From the NCBI GenBank assembly GCA_022829145.1, contig CM040752.1, positions 37,348,586 through 37,412,585 on the forward strand: 64,000 nucleotides of DNA, given 5' to 3'. This document shows positions 11,201 to 35,795 of the stretch, one piece after another (the stretch's first letter is position 1; every line of letters starts with the position of its first letter). The translations under genes were made by a program, and so were the position numbers. This DNA is from Albula goreensis. Taxonomy: Eukaryota > Chordata > Actinopteri > Albuliformes > Albulidae. Below the pieces are notes generated by a model. It ran no database searches and was not told the DNA's origin. It worked only from the letters and a program-made list of their open reading frames with translations.

Positions 11201-14200
11201 GATTAGTTCTTTCATAATCATTTGTATCATTTGTGCTAGAAAACGCCCATCAAATGTAAATCGCTGAAATGTCCTGTGTCCCTTGAAGCTCAGAGTCTTT
11301 TCTTTCATTTGAGAAATTCTCATATTGTCTCTGAAAGACCACGCCCTCTGACAGGTATGAAGCGGAGATTGGTTGATACCGCAATGACTCCTGCATTGAT
11401 TTCTCTGATTGGTTTGAGGTCAAGAACGCGTAGTGTAAATTTTCTCTGTCTGTCATAGAGAAGTCAAGCTTGGTTGAGTGACACACGCCTCTGCCCGCTC
11501 AGTATAATTTGTCTCCTGAATGACCGGTGAGGTTTAGGAATTTGTCATAAATATTTAGCCTTTTAAATGGTATCAGTTTATATATATATTTTTTTCCGTT
11601 TAATTCAATCACGTGTATTTCCAAACCATAGCCTTGTATATGAAAACAGAATCCCCTGATGGTCATTTAATTTCCACCCTATCCAGATGGGCGAGCTCAG
11701 GACGGGTGCGTCCCAAGGCCCGCGCTGTGAATACGGGCCACCGGGCCAATGGGTACCCTGGCAAGACTCTGCTATAGCGAAATGGCAGTGAGGACAACAG
11801 ATATAGGCTACAAAAATACTTAGTGTAAACTACAGAAAACGCGTATTTAATCATGAAATACAACAACAGCAAATAATGAGAATAATTAATTTGAATGATA
11901 TTTTCTAAGCGTTTGACAAGTTTATATATGTTGTAGCTTGCTATGAAAACGTGTCTTTATTTTTCTGGGACAGCTTAATTTAAATAGAAAATGTGACCGA
12001 ATAAACTGTTCAAAGGGGTTTTGGTTCCGTGGCTTGTGTTTCGGTTCAGGCACGCCGAAGGTAGCCTACCTACGTCTATTGGCAATGCGATGCTTTGTCT
12101 CTGTTTGAGCATCGCACACGCCCGAGTCGGCGCTTGGGAAAAGAAAGATTACACTAACGCAACAGGAAAAGCGACCCAACGTAATTCAACATCTGGGACT
12201 ATTCTGTGCAGAGAGGTTATCGGAGACGCGCTGCGAGACCAAATCACAAATCCAGACTGCACTTTCTCCGAACCGGTAATTCACTCTGTCCAGCCACGTG
12301 TTTCTACAAAGATTGATGTGGGAAAACACGATAGTCTGGCATTGAGGGGTTCGGGTTTGAATCCTCTGTTGGTTCGAGAATAGTGCAAAGACTGCGCTTT
12401 TTCCTTTCGGGGTGAAGATGTTGGTTACTGGTGAACGTTCGAAGCACTGGTCACGTTCTGTAACATAACACACAGCCGTTTAGTATGAAGCCGTGTGCTG
12501 TAGATAGTGATGCTTATCTAGTCGTATACAGGCCAAGGTCGGACCTCCGGTTCCTCCGCTGTGTTGTTGACAGTTATCAGCGTGACCTGCTGATACTATT
12601 TATTCTTATCGGCATAGGCCCACCGACCCCAATATATGCACCGGCCTGCTTAGATAGTTCAGTTTCTCCTTGGCATAGGGAGACAAAATAGCACAGTTCA
12701 CCCATAACACAGCACTTTCATGATTGTTGATTTTGACTGGTATGATACGTGTGATGTCTCTTTAAATAACCTACTTTCTGGTGGAAAATAGAATAATATA
12801 TGGATTGGCAAAATGCTATTCAGTATAGATATGTGACTGACACAATCGCTCGACTTCATGCTGAATAAGTCTATTTTTCATTTTGAATAGGGCATTTCAT
12901 ATGCTGACAGTTTTTAGTGTTCACATGTAAGGACAATATTTAATTATCCGCATGTTTTGTAACCTTTGTTTGTACGTGTTTGCACACACTGTTGTAATAG
13001 AGCACATAATGACCATCATTACTCTAAACTGTCGGGTTCGCTGCTGTCTGGTGAGGGTGGTGAGAGTGCGGCAGCGGACAGACAAATGCTTTTTACTGTT
13101 TCACAAATGTGCTTACATTTGTCATCCATTCTGTTGATTGTGTTTATATTATCGTATTCATTATTAAAAATGAATGTTTTAAGCAACCCACGCTCACAGT
13201 ATGTTTCCGCACTGAATGGAGGAACCAAGAAAAAAAAAACCTTTCAGTAAAAAACCATAAGTACATAAATGTTAATTATATGATGTAGTATGGTGCACCA
13301 AGACAGAAATTCGTCCTCATCGAGTTGTTTCAGTTGTTTAAAAAAGACGATGACCTTTTTCATGATATGGACCAGAGACTGGATTCAAGGACAGGAAGTT
13401 GAATCAGTGCTGCTTTCAAATCAGCCCAGATTCGCAGTGAAGTCGTGCCGTTTCCGACGGACTGAAACCCACAGTAAGGTGGCACAAGGACCGCTTTGTT
13501 TTCTGCTGGTAATGATTGTTAAATTACCCGGCCGTTCTGGGTTAGTGTGACTCAGATGCTGCACCCGATTAGAGCGCTCATGTGATAGGGGGCAGGGCGG
13601 GCAGAGGAGGGCGCGGGCCACACCCGTGACTGCAAATCATGAGGGCGTAAAATGACCTCGGGGGAGGGCTGGAGGGGGTGCTGGCCGCCATACCTTAGGA
13701 ATCAACCTCTGACCCCGCCCCTGTTCCGCCAGCCACGCCCCCTCAGATGGCACAGGGTCTTTCAGGGCTGAAAGAACCTCCGACCAGGATGGGGAAGATC
13801 AGGTATGAATTGTAAATGAACTATTAGGCATTGCATCATGGGAATCTGAAATCAGTTTGTCTAAATATGTCTCATGCCTATCTGTGTTTATTATTATATT
13901 TTGGTTTACATGTTATATAAACTCTCAGCAATCACATTTTAACTCCTACAATCTTTCTAGTATCTCAGGAGTTAAAATATAACCCAGCCCACACCACTGT
14001 GTCTTTAACCCTGGGTTGTTTTGACTGCCATTTTTGTCATTGTTTTTTATTTCACAATGACTTTGTTCCAGAGATGTGCTTGCTCCCTTTCATCTGCACA
14101 TGACACAGGGCTTTGGTGCTGTGGCATTACAGTAGATAGAAGAGCTCCTGGATTCATTCGCTTTCTCTCTAGCATTCTCACAAAACCTGCTGGACTGTAG

Positions 14201-14730
14201 CTCTCACGAAGACCTGATTTTCCTGTTTCAGCTCCCCCTGGCCAAATAAGACAGCTTTCACATTTCACAAAGTGCTCTTCTGTTTGTGTGTGTGTGTGTA
14301 TGTGTGTGTGTGGTTAGTTTGCAAATACCCATCTGTGGTCACATTTTTCTGTTTTGCAGGAACATGTATCCTTCTTCAGATTATGAATCCTGATCTGTCC
14401 CACAGAGTCCTGTAACTCCTGTAGCACCGTAATGTGTCTCTGGAGAGACCTGTTTCTGTGGGCAACCCCTGTTTCCCCTAAACCTGTTCTTCACCTGGTC
14501 CTGGTGGTGGAAACGTTATCTTTACTGCAGCATTCCACAGCAAACACAATATAGGATAACATGATCACCCCCCAGCTTCACTGCCTGCTCAACACAAAAG
14601 GTGAACTACAAAGACGCCCTTGTCCTTTATGCTCTTGCTGTTTTGTGCCTTCAGTCAGAATCAGCTGTTTCCTCCCCGCCCTCTTGGGCCTGTGTTCCTG
14701 CGAGAGGCACAGAATGGTGGACTGAGCCAA
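11201..14730. other. intergenic, sort1 to sypl2, left part
   Basis: Head-to-head intergenic DNA. AT-rich with a CpG-bearing patch at about 12020-12400 and the GC-rich stretch at 13.6-13.8 kb. I looked for psma5 (N-terminal MFLTRSEYDRG and later exons) on both strands and did not see it. Confidence 0.5.
13560..13802 (+). promoter_or_regulatory. GC-rich promoter-like stretch with a possible short first exon
   Basis: Bases 13595-13745 are GC-rich with several GC-box-like CCCCGCCCC and CACGCCCC motifs, isolated in AT-rich intergenic DNA. An ATG at 13747 opens 18 codons plus 2 bases (starting MAQGLSGLKEPP) and runs into a donor-like AG|GTATGA at 13803. No second exon was found and the peptide is not recognised. 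It could be a lost-gene remnant, a non-coding RNA promoter, or chance. Confidence 0.2.
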
Positions 14731-15487
14731 GTGCACAGGAGTGGCTACTGTAAGGAAGCACTGACTCCCATAGGAGCAGCTACTCTAAGGAAGCACTGAA
14801 TGTCACAGAGGAGCAGCTATGCTAAGGAAACACAGACTTTCACACAGGGGCAGCTACGCTAAGGAAGCACCGACTCTCCCACAGGAGCGGCTACGCTAAG
14901 GAAGCACTAACTCCCACAGGAGCAGCTACGCTAAGGAAGCACCGACTCCCACAGGAGCAGCTACGCTAAGGAAGCGCCGACTCACACAGGAGTGGCTATG
15001 CTAAGGAAGCACTGACTCACACAGGAGTGGCTACTCTAAGGAAGCACTGACTCCCACAGGAGCAGCTACGCTAAGGAAGCACTGACTCACACAGGAGTGG
15101 CTATGCTAAGGAAGCACTGACTCACACAGGAGTGGCTACTCTAAGGAAGCACTGACTCCCACAGGAGTGGCTACTCTAAGGAAGCACTGACTCCCACAGG
15201 AGTGGCTACTCTAAGGAAGTACTGACTCACACACAGGAGCGGCTATGCTAAGGAAGTACTGACTCACACACAGGAGCGGCTATGCTAAGGAAGTACTGAC
15301 TCACACACAGGAGCAGCTATGCTAAGGAAGTACTACTCACACACAGGAGCGGCTACGCTAAGGAAGTACTGACTCACACACAGGAGCGGCTACGCTAAGG
15401 AAGTACTACTCACACACAGGAGCAGCTACGCTAAGGAAGTACTACTCACACACAGGAGCGGCTACGCTAAGGAAGTACTGACTCCCA
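14731..15487. repeat. minisatellite, about 35-bp unit, about 21 copies
   Basis: Unit contains GGAGCAGCTACGCTAAGGAA and GCACTGACTC(A/C)CAC; later copies shift to GTACT and a duplicated ACAC. Intergenic between sort1 and sypl2. Confidence 0.93.
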
Positions 15488-15723
15488 CAAAAGAACTGAA
15501 TTGGGGGAAGCCTATGCCGCAAAGCTTTCCCTGAAGCTCTGCTTGGCCTTAACAAAAGAAGTTAATGAAAGTTTATCCTAAGGTCACCTTTAAACATGTA
15601 TTTACAGCTAGTATTCTTGAATATACTTTAAAAATGCAGTTTTTAAGGATGTTTTTATTTCACATCACCAAACTTTGTTCCATGACTGGAAAGCATTATC
15701 TACTGAAATGAACTGGGGTGCCA

Positions 15724-15725
15724 AA

Positions 15726-15760
<35 letters not shown>

Positions 15761-15762
15761 AT
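15724..15762. repeat. (AAAT)n microsatellite
   Basis: About ten uninterrupted AAAT units. Confidence 0.95.
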
Positions 15763-18700
15763 GTTGGAAAAATGACAGTAGACATTATTAGAAACTATTT
15801 ATTACTTCTGCAGGTCTCTCTGTCCATCTTATGGAAAACACTTTATTTAACATTTTTAAAAATTCACATTTCAGAAACTGCAAGCTCAATCTTCTCAGGC
15901 AGCTGGGGTGCTAACAGGTTTCCTGCAGCAGGAGAGGATGTGAGATTGGAGGAGTGGCCTTATTCACCCAATTTGCACACTCACTTTTCCTGCCAGGCAA
16001 CTGTCTCTCCATCCCTTTCTCAATACCTGGCCAAGACAATTATGGTGTGTAATGCAGAATTCTGATTGGATAGGAGTCTTTGCTCAAGAATCTCATGACT
16101 GCCTTCAGCCAATGTCATTGTGCTTTGGTCATCAGGTGATCTTCACCAAAATCCCTCAGATTCAGAGTCTGAAGCCAGTGGGTGTAATTTAATCATCTGT
16201 CCACAGAGGTCACTGTTTAGCCTTCAGTTACTCTCCCTCAGTTTTCTCTGGCAGGCTGGTTTTGTTATGTTTGTATCTGTAAATACTGTTCATCTATTTC
16301 ATTAATAATGTCTCTTATTTGGCTCTGTCACACTGTATTGCCTCACAGTGCTACAGCCCTTGAGTGGTTACTAATATTACATTACTGCATTAATAATTCT
16401 ACAGTAAAACATGTAACATATGGTATTCACATTCCAAGTGTCTTTATTTGTCTGCTTGCTTCAGCTTTTGACATAATATAAGTATAGCAAAAGACTTTAA
16501 AAAATTAATTAGGATTCAAAATGTCCTTGGATAGGTCCAGCATAAAGCTGTGGGGTAATATACACACAGGAGTGCATGTTTAAGACATGGCTAATCCTCT
16601 CTATCAGAATACTTACACCCAGTGCGTATGAGTGGATTGTTACTATGAAATTATGCTTAGAGCTGGTCCAAATACGTCTCAGGTTGTGTATATCAGCTAT
16701 GTGTATGTGTATATAATGTTTCACTGGTCTATAAATGAATGAAACTCCCCACCATGGTAATTTCATTAGGTGGCCGACCTGAACATCTGGGGGGACTTAG
16801 CCCAACCCCCTACCCCCCTCCATGAACAGGGCCAGGTCAAAACAACATTAAAAACCAAAACAGGAAAACAGTTACTGATTGTTTTGTGCGTGGTGTTAGA
16901 AGGGCAGGCAGTTTGGATGGAAAATACACTAAAACTAATCTTTATCCTCCGTCATCACTGGTCAGACAAACACTCCAGCAGAAATCTGACCACTCAGGTC
17001 CCCCACCTGCTGCTGTGTGAAGGCCGACAGGGAGATCCAGCAGAGAGCGACTACACTACCTGTACAGCTTCCAATCAGAATATCACCTGAGCTACCTACT
17101 TTGTGCTGCAGCAGGTGTTACACTATAACATCACAAACTCATTTTTATATATTATATATAACCTCTGTGTAAGGTGTGAATACTTGTTTATTGTCTGTGT
17201 CAAGTTTGTAGTATCCAAACAAGCAAATAAACATCTATTCTACTCCTCATCCTGCTCTGTTTTTGCTCAAGTCTTTAATCTGATCTGATCACTCCAGATC
17301 CTGCAGGGTGCTCTGTCGCTGTCTGAGAGAGGGGTTTGCCGTCTCCAGCTGAGAGGAGCAGATAAACAAACTTTCAGACACAAATCAGAATGATCATGAT
17401 GCTTCTCCTGAAAGTGGCGTCAGACTGACGTTTTTACAGCAACAGGAATTTGAGCCTTTTCAAACAAACAGGCAAAATCATTTCCCAAGTGTTCCCTGCA
17501 CAATATGGCTGCCCAAACATGCCCTGACCAATATGGCTGCCAATTGAGCTTTTTCTCGACACGTTTGTTTGAGTTCTCATACCCTTTCACTAATTGCTCT
17601 CACAGTTGTCACACATACCAGAGATGGTATCCAGATAAGAAGCATACATTTCTTTTTGCTTTTTAACTTTCAGCTGCAAACACTACAAGTTCTGTTTTTT
17701 GTATATCAATGGATTGTCTGCTGTGTAGAGGTACATAAACTACATGTCTTTACAAAACAACTACCATCAGCTTTCTCCCAGGGCATATTTTGGAGTTTTA
17801 AAGCATTATTCTAAAATGCAGTTTAGTCCATAAGAATTCCATATTCCAGCCATATAAGCCTGGAATGCATCAGTAGGAGAGCAGACTCATTATACCACCA
17901 AGCACAACGCGTGTCTGAAAAACGCACAATGCTCCGCTGCCCTGAATGCAACAGAAGTCTTCTCCTTCTAAGTGGGACTGAATGGATATCAGAGCATTTT
18001 TCACAAATATGTTCCTAAAACATTATAAATGGCTTTACTGGTAGAATATGGCAGAGTAAAATGGATCATTGGGCCATATTCTATGGGGTGATGATTGATA
18101 ACATAAAAACATGCAATCACTGTTGAAAAAGGCTCTTGAGCAAAGTACACATGAGCAAAGAGCAATATTTAAACCCTCATCATATTACTAATAAAAAACA
18201 ACTGGTGAAAAACTATAAAGAGTAAGTGTATTGTCTCAAAGCATTTAATGGTTCATGTAACCAGGCAGGGCACAATTATCCTGCTCAATAATAGACAACA
18301 GAAACATTTCTATTCTTCACTTAGAAGAATGTTAGAAGTGAAACTAAAAAACAGAGCAGCTATGTGGAGCCTGACCAGCCAGCCACGTCAGCCTCTCCAA
18401 GCTCTCAGCGTTATTTACAATTCAAATGACAGCTGGGTATTCTTGTCAGCCTCAGAGCTCTTGACCTGCCCTGAAAGCCACCCATCCTGGTAACAGCTTT
18501 AGGTGCTCTTTTTCACCCCTCAGACTCCATCAATAGATCATTTTGGAAACCTGTAACTGTTCTAGCACATATTTAACATGCAGGTTAACTGCTACCATGC
18601 GCTTCCCTGGCAGTGACCAAAAAAGCTTTCGGCAAACAGCTGAATGGTTCTGTGAAGCATGTGCAGCCCTGTGAAGCATGCAGAGCCCTGTGAAGCATGT

Positions 18701-20499
18701 GCAGCCCTGTGAAGCATGCAGAGCCCTGTGAAGCATGTGCAGCCCTGTGAAGCATGCAGAGCCCTGTGAAGCATGTGCAGCCCTGTGAAGCATGCAGAGC
18801 CCTGTGAAGCATGCATAGCTCTGTGAAGCATGCAGAGCCCTGTGAAGCATGTGCAGCCCCGTGAAGCATGCAGAGCTCTGTGAAGCATGTGAAGCCTCCA
18901 AAGTTCCTTGTGTAGCATATAGAAATTCTCTTGCCATTCTGTCTGAATTTGGCCTTTTTAAACTCATCTCCAGGCAACTGACTTTGTGCTGATGAAATCT
19001 ACCACAAGAGGGAGCCCAAAGCTGGTGTGTGACATCAAAAATCCAAGCAGTAAAGAACAAAAAATTAAATTTGCATTATTGGACGAATAATAGTTTCTAT
19101 TCCTCAAAGCACTGAAACTATCAGTTTATCCCTCAGCCCCTCCTCCATCCCTCAGTTCTGCTTTATCAATAAACACATACTGATACTCTAAATTTCAGAT
19201 ACTTAGAATCTATTGAAATAGAAAAGTGATACAGACATTTCACATAAAAGTAACTAAAACATTGTAGTTATTTACATTAAAATCATATAGAATACATAAT
19301 ATTTAACTGATAATGATTGAATTAGATTGAGGGGTGATGAAGATAGCAGCATGTGAGAGGAGTTAGGATGAGCAGGAGAAGAAGCTCCTGCTGAGTGCTA
19401 ATGGGCTGACAGAGCAGAACACACATTATTCATAAGAACACTAAACCAGTTTTAAAACCGTGTGACCTGACAATCTGGATACACTCTGACTCTGGGGGAT
19501 TCAGTTACACATTTTCTCATGATGCTAGTAGTTGGGGGTTTACATGTGAGTTTACACTCTGTGCTGCACCATTTCCCCTCCTCAGGGGCTGCTCCTGTCC
19601 CATTGCTGGGTGTGCTCCCAGAGGCGTTATGGACACAGGAACACGTCGAGTCTCATAATTCTGCTGTCATACCTGTGAGGCCAGTGCTGAGGAAACAGGT
19701 GTATGACTGTGGCAGGGCCAGCGGTGTCCATGTCCCATAGGATGGAGCATAAAAGGCTGGACTTTATTTGAGTATGCGCAGCTGAGCTGTGGGACTGCAG
19801 AATAAACCCAGCTGCAGCTGCGAGCCAGTGTTACAGAGCAGACACATGCTTTCCTGCCCTCTGCTAAACTGAAACAAAACTTGTTAGGGCAGGCCTGAGA
19901 CTACAAACAGCCATTCCAGATCTTTCTGTGTAAGTCCAGATCTTTGGCCGGCCCAGTCTCTCAAATGCCAGGGACATGATCTCAGGCCCTGCTTAGCTGC
20001 AGCTACCTTGGGGTCTACAGTATCAAAGCTGGTTTGAGTATTTCACTAGCAAAAGAAATATTTGAAAATAAGGCTGATGGAGTAAATTCTTTGAGTTTCA
20101 AACCGAAGAGGATTTTGGACTGAAGATGCTTGAGGTGAATCCATGTTGACCTGTTTGGTGTCTTAGATGAAATACTTTGTATTCAGCTGGAGACATGCAC
20201 ACCCTCTATACATCTACAGAATGACTCTTACCGCAAGAACAGACCTGGGGCGAGTGCCTGGGGGAGAAACATAAACTCTACAAATCAGCAAGATAATGAA
20301 GGTAACCGAGTCTGAAAAACTGAAGTATATTACATGATAAAAATGAAAATACTCATATCCCTTAATTTTTTAACCTGTATGGAGTTTCTAGCCAGCTGTT
20401 GCTGTAACACAGAATTTCGGTGGGTTGTTTTGCATTATGTTACAGCAGTCTTGCCAAGTTCTGGAATAGTCACATGAGTCGAGCTAACACGAGTTGGAC
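15763..20499. other. intergenic, sort1 to sypl2, right part
   Basis: Unique non-coding DNA apart from the 19-bp array at 18.65 kb. No exon recognised. Confidence 0.5.
18650..18895. repeat. minisatellite, 19-bp unit in alternating pairs
   Basis: About 13 copies of CCTGTGAAGCATG followed alternately by CAGAGC or TGCAGC, giving a 38-bp higher-order period. Confidence 0.92.
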
Positions 20500-20748
20500 A
20501 GAGGGGCTCGGAGCATCCGACCGCGTGTCTCTTTAAGAGTACGTTGGGGATCACGTGTTTAGTCGTAGGTCGAAAAGTTTGACAGAAGTTTGTAAAAAGC
20601 GCAATCTGCAACTCATCTTGTTAACTGTTGGGATTGTAAGTACGCACCCCAACTGGAGTTGCGAAAGAAAACATCGCACAGAAGTATATTGTAGTTAGCT
20701 TTCACGAGAGGGAAAATCTTCGTGGTTCCAGTGAAGAACGCGGAGGCA
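20500..20748 (+). promoter_or_regulatory. sypl2: sypl2 proximal promoter / 5' UTR
   Basis: CpG content rises ahead of the first coding exon. A palindromic E-box CACGTG is at 20552..20557, about 195 bases before the ATG. No TATA box is seen. The exact start site cannot be read from sequence. Confidence 0.35.
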
Positions 20749-31852
<11,104 letters not shown>

Positions 31853-32199
31853 TTGCTACGCGCAAGCCCCTCCCACCTCCGCTCAGGCCAATCGCAGCAT
31901 CGCTCGAGTCCGATTATGTGGAATCGGTTTTCTCTCGCTTCAGCGGAAACATTTGAGTTTTTAACGTGGTACTGGCAGTGACCAAGTTTACATGCAGGCA
32001 AGAACAGCTGTGTGCACTCCACAACTCTGACTGTGAGACGATCCTGTACATCCGTCTGCTTTTAATACTCTGATGGAGGTGGGGAGAGGGGGGAGGGAGG
32101 CAGGGAGCTGCAGGAATAGACCGTCTCATGAATAACATGGCTGGCGGTAAAAATCTTGTTCAGAATTCTTTGTTCAGAGTAAGTGTTCAGGTGTATCAC

Positions 32200-32205
32200 A
32201 ATAAA
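32200..32205 (+). other. sypl2: polyadenylation signal of sypl2
   Basis: AATAAA about 350 bases after the sypl2 stop (31850..31852), first canonical signal on the sense strand downstream. The 3' UTR would be 31853 to about 32225. Confidence 0.6.
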
Positions 32206-32411
32206 TTAGATTCAATTTTACAAGACAAACAGCTAAAAGGCAGAAGTGATTGAGCAGAGAAAGGGGGAGGTGGGTGGGACTATGGGGCTGGCAGGACATG
32301 TCACATGATTTGCGTAAATCTCCCATCTACGCCAGAACACATGCTCTGAGTGTGGGGTTACAGCCATGGGCTTCACTGTGGTTCGAATGTCAGCGTAGCA
32401 TTTAGTGCATT

Positions 32412-32538
32412 GCAGTTCCACTGTGTGGTCACATGACCCTAATCCCAAAGAACTGCGGCTCCACTGTGTGGTCACATGACCCTAACCCCACAGAACTGCG
32501 GCTCCACTGTGTGGTCACATGACCCGAACCCCACAGGG
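32412..32538. repeat. minisatellite, about 45-bp unit, three copies
   Basis: Copies of TCCACTGTGTGGTCACATGA followed by CCCTAAYCCC and GAACTGCGGC. Just downstream of sypl2. Confidence 0.85.
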
Positions 32539-32652
32539 AGCCAGTCTTTGCTGCATTTTGATCTTTATCCCAAATGTGGATGTGCTTGCAGTCTGCATGC
32601 ATGGAAGCAGTTGATCCCACATATTCAGAATCAGAAGGGTTTTGTGTGTGTC

Positions 32653-32684
32653 TTTGTTTGTTTGTTTGTTTGTTTGTTTGTTTG

Positions 32685-32747
<63 letters not shown>
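32653..32747. repeat. (TTTG)n then (GT)n microsatellite
   Basis: About eight TTTG units followed by about 31 GT units. Confidence 0.95.
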
Positions 32748-32749
<2 letters not shown>

Positions 32750-34420
32750 CATGGTCACTGCAGACTCCTTACTATGCTTAAGTGTGTTTTTCATACAGAA
32801 TATCAGATCATTTTTAATCTAATATTTCAAAGAAGACCAAAGCCCATAGAGACAAACAATTTGTACTGATCACCATTTCTCAACGTGTGCATTGTAACCT
32901 GGACCCCACAGCCAGATCGACAGGCTTTGGTTATCTGATTATCTTGTTACAGTACTCTCAGGTGAGCAGGCTAAAGTAACCTGATTAGCATGCTCCAGTA
33001 GCCTGTGGTTAAACCAGCACACAGGGCTAATGCATGGACAGCAGAGATGCTTTGTGCTGTCTGCATGCTGGTGCTGAACATGGACGCTCACCGCAGGGGA
33101 AGGTTTGCTGAGGTCGTAAAGGTCTCTGTTTCCATCAGTAGCATCCCAGTGGATCCAAATGCAGTGCTAATCTTCTAGACTAATTTCCCACCTTAGTCAA
33201 GCTATTCATGGCAACATTGTTAAAACCTGACTGTCAGAACAGACTTGCATTCCTCATTCATGCTTGGCGAGGCTGTTTACTCAGTAGAAGCGTTTGGTTG
33301 TGGAAATCTTTCTGTACGGGCTGTTGTTTGGCGTGTGTATTTTTTGTTGCATTAATAGTGCGAGAGGGCTCAGTGATGAAGCTATGGCACAGACGAGGGC
33401 TCCCCCATCTCCGGCATGGTTGGTGGGAATGAGGGAGCAGCAGGTCTGCATGCTGTCCAATCACCTGGCCTTATACATTTTCATTTTTATTTTGAGGTTT
33501 TTCTTTATCCTGACATTTGTAGCATTAATATGTGCCTTAAATTAACAAAGATCTTTTAATGAAATACACCAGCCTGCCCACGTGTGATCTAACAGTTCTG
33601 TTGTGTATGTGAACTGAACCAGGCAGCGTTGATGACTCTGTGGTTGGGGGCGTCGTGTCATGAGTGCTGTGTGATGTTTTGGGTACTGGAAGGTGGGAGC
33701 ACTCTGTAGTGTTCAGATCAAGTCATGTCACTCTGCTACTACCTCTGTACTAAAAGGGAAGGCAGGATGTGTTTGCTGTCCTTGTCATAATCAGCTTCAT
33801 CACTTTCATCTTGTAGCTTTGGCCCCTGTACCTTTACTCAGTCTGTTTTTAACTCTATTGCCAGCAGGAAATGGACCTCGCAGGTCCTGTTCTTTGTTAA
33901 AAAGGTTTTTTGGAATGTGCGTTTTATCTTTGTATCTCTCTTCCACAGTGAGCAGAAAACAAGTAAGAGACATTGTATGATCTGTACATATTCTGTACTG
34001 TAAAATATTAAAGGAGGATACCTGGTAATACTAAAATGTGTTTTCTGTCTCCTGGTCATTTATGGTCAAGTAAGATGTGTCATGCCACTGTCAACCTCTA
34101 GATGGTGGAAGTTTAACTGTGATGCCCATGATTGCAGGTTTACTGCAGTAGAGGATACTACAACCAGGATTCAGTCAACATACTTATTAACATTGGCTAA
34201 CACTTAAATCCAACTGTAAATTTTCATTTTCACCGACTAAGCTTTGCACGTCCAGCAAAAGTGGCTTACAGCCCTCACATTTTAGTCACATCACCTTACT
34301 CAGTTCCATAACATCTATCAAACTGAATGTTCCAACATCAGCAGAAGGAAATAGAAAGCAGAGCATGGTGTGCCTGCAGACTCTGGGCAAGGAAGGCTGG
34401 AAAAACAGAGACTGTTCAGG
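32748..34420. other. intergenic, sypl2 to atxn7l2
   Basis: AT-rich unique DNA with no gene-like signal. Confidence 0.5.
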
Positions 34421-35338
34421 TTCTATCCTGCAGACACATGGAGGATGCTGCCGAGCACATGAAACATTAAGCTCTATACTGCAGACACATGGAGGATGCT
34501 GCCGAGCACGTGAAACATTAAGCTCTATACTGCAGACACATGGAGGGTGCTGCCGAGCACGTGAAACATTAAGCTCTATACTGCAGACACATGGAGGGTG
34601 CTGCAGAGCACATGAAACATTAAGCTCTATACTGCAGACACATGGAGGATGCTGCCGAGCACGTGAAACATTAAGCTCTATACTGCAGACACATGGAGGG
34701 TGCTGCAGAGCACATGAAACATTAAGCTCTATCCTGCAGACACATGGAGGATGCTGCCGAGCACATGAAACATTAAGCTCTATCCTGCAGACACATGGAG
34801 GATGCTGCCGAGCACATGAAACATTAAGCTCTATCCTGCAGACACATGGAGGATGCTGCCGAGCACGTGAAACATTAAGCTCTATACTGCAGACACATGG
34901 AGGATGCTGCCGAGCACGTGAAACATTAAGCTCTATACTGCAGACACATGGAGGATGCTGCCGAGCACGTGAAACATTAAGCTCTATACTGCAGACACAT
35001 GGAGGATGCTGCCGAGCACGTGAAACATTAAGCTCTATCCTGCAGACACATGGAGGATGCTGCCGAGCACGTGAAACATTAAGCTCTATACTGCAGACAC
35101 ATGGAGGATGCTGCCGAGCACGTGAAACATTAAGCTCTATACTGCAGACACATGGAGGATGCTGCCGAGCACGTGAAACATTAAGCTCTATCCTGCAGAC
35201 ACATGGAGGATGCTGCCGAGCACGTGAAACATTAAGCTCTATACTGCAGACACATGGAGGATGCTGCCGAGCACGTGAAACATTAAGCTCTATACTGCAG
35301 ACACATGGAGGGTGCTGCCGAGCAGGTGAAACATTAAC
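34421..35338. repeat. minisatellite, 51-bp unit, 18 copies
   Basis: Unit contains CTGCAGACACATGGAGGATG and GAAACATTAAGCTCTAT. Because 51 is divisible by 3 and the unit has no stop in one frame, 34365..35360 is an open frame of 331 codons (17-residue repeat, SILQTHGGCCRARETLS). No acceptor, start context or homology supports a gene. Intergenic between sypl2 and atxn7l2. Confidence 0.95.
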
Positions 35339-35699
35339 AGCTTATTTCACAGCAGTTTAAAAGTAAGCTTTCTTGCAAAAAATGTCCCAAAACATCATGA
35401 TATTGACTTAAGTGCTGAGGTTTTATGCTCTTTTTTTAAATTGACAAATTTTTGGTGTCTTATTTGGCATTTTTTGTGTAAGCCTATTTGTATTAGTCCT
35501 GTAATTTATTTCCTTTTTTGCTCATTAATGTTTAATGTTATTCAGCTCTGATTTGAAAATATCTTTATCTCAGTGGGATTAATAAATAAATGTGCTAAAG
35601 TTGTTCCTTGACAGAAAAACATGCAAGCTGAAAAGGCAGATCCATGTTTACTTCTTTGATTACTGCTTAGAAATATTTAATGTTTTGTATAGTATCCTC

Positions 35700-35795
35700 T
35701 AATGAAAGTCCATCCATCTGCGTGCCCGAGCACGCAGGTACCCCTCTACCTGCGGGTACGCGAATAATGACGTCACTGTGTGCCGCGCAGTGATG
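35700..35795 (+). promoter_or_regulatory. atxn7l2: atxn7l2 proximal promoter / 5' UTR with a CRE
   Basis: A CpG-rich stretch ends in the start codon. It contains a perfect palindromic cAMP-response element TGACGTCA at 35768..35775, 20-25 bases before the ATG, and no TATA box. Human ATXN7-family genes have CpG-island promoters; binding here is inference. Confidence 0.45.

Noticed and set aside
12021-12383. 120-codon frame with a hydrophobic start
   Set aside because: Not recognised, no flanking splice sites or conserved motif; the CpG-bearing sequence explains the lack of stops.
12335-12385. tRNA-like B-box (GGGTTTGAATCC)
   Set aside because: No A-box at suitable distance and no cloverleaf arms seen; chance match.
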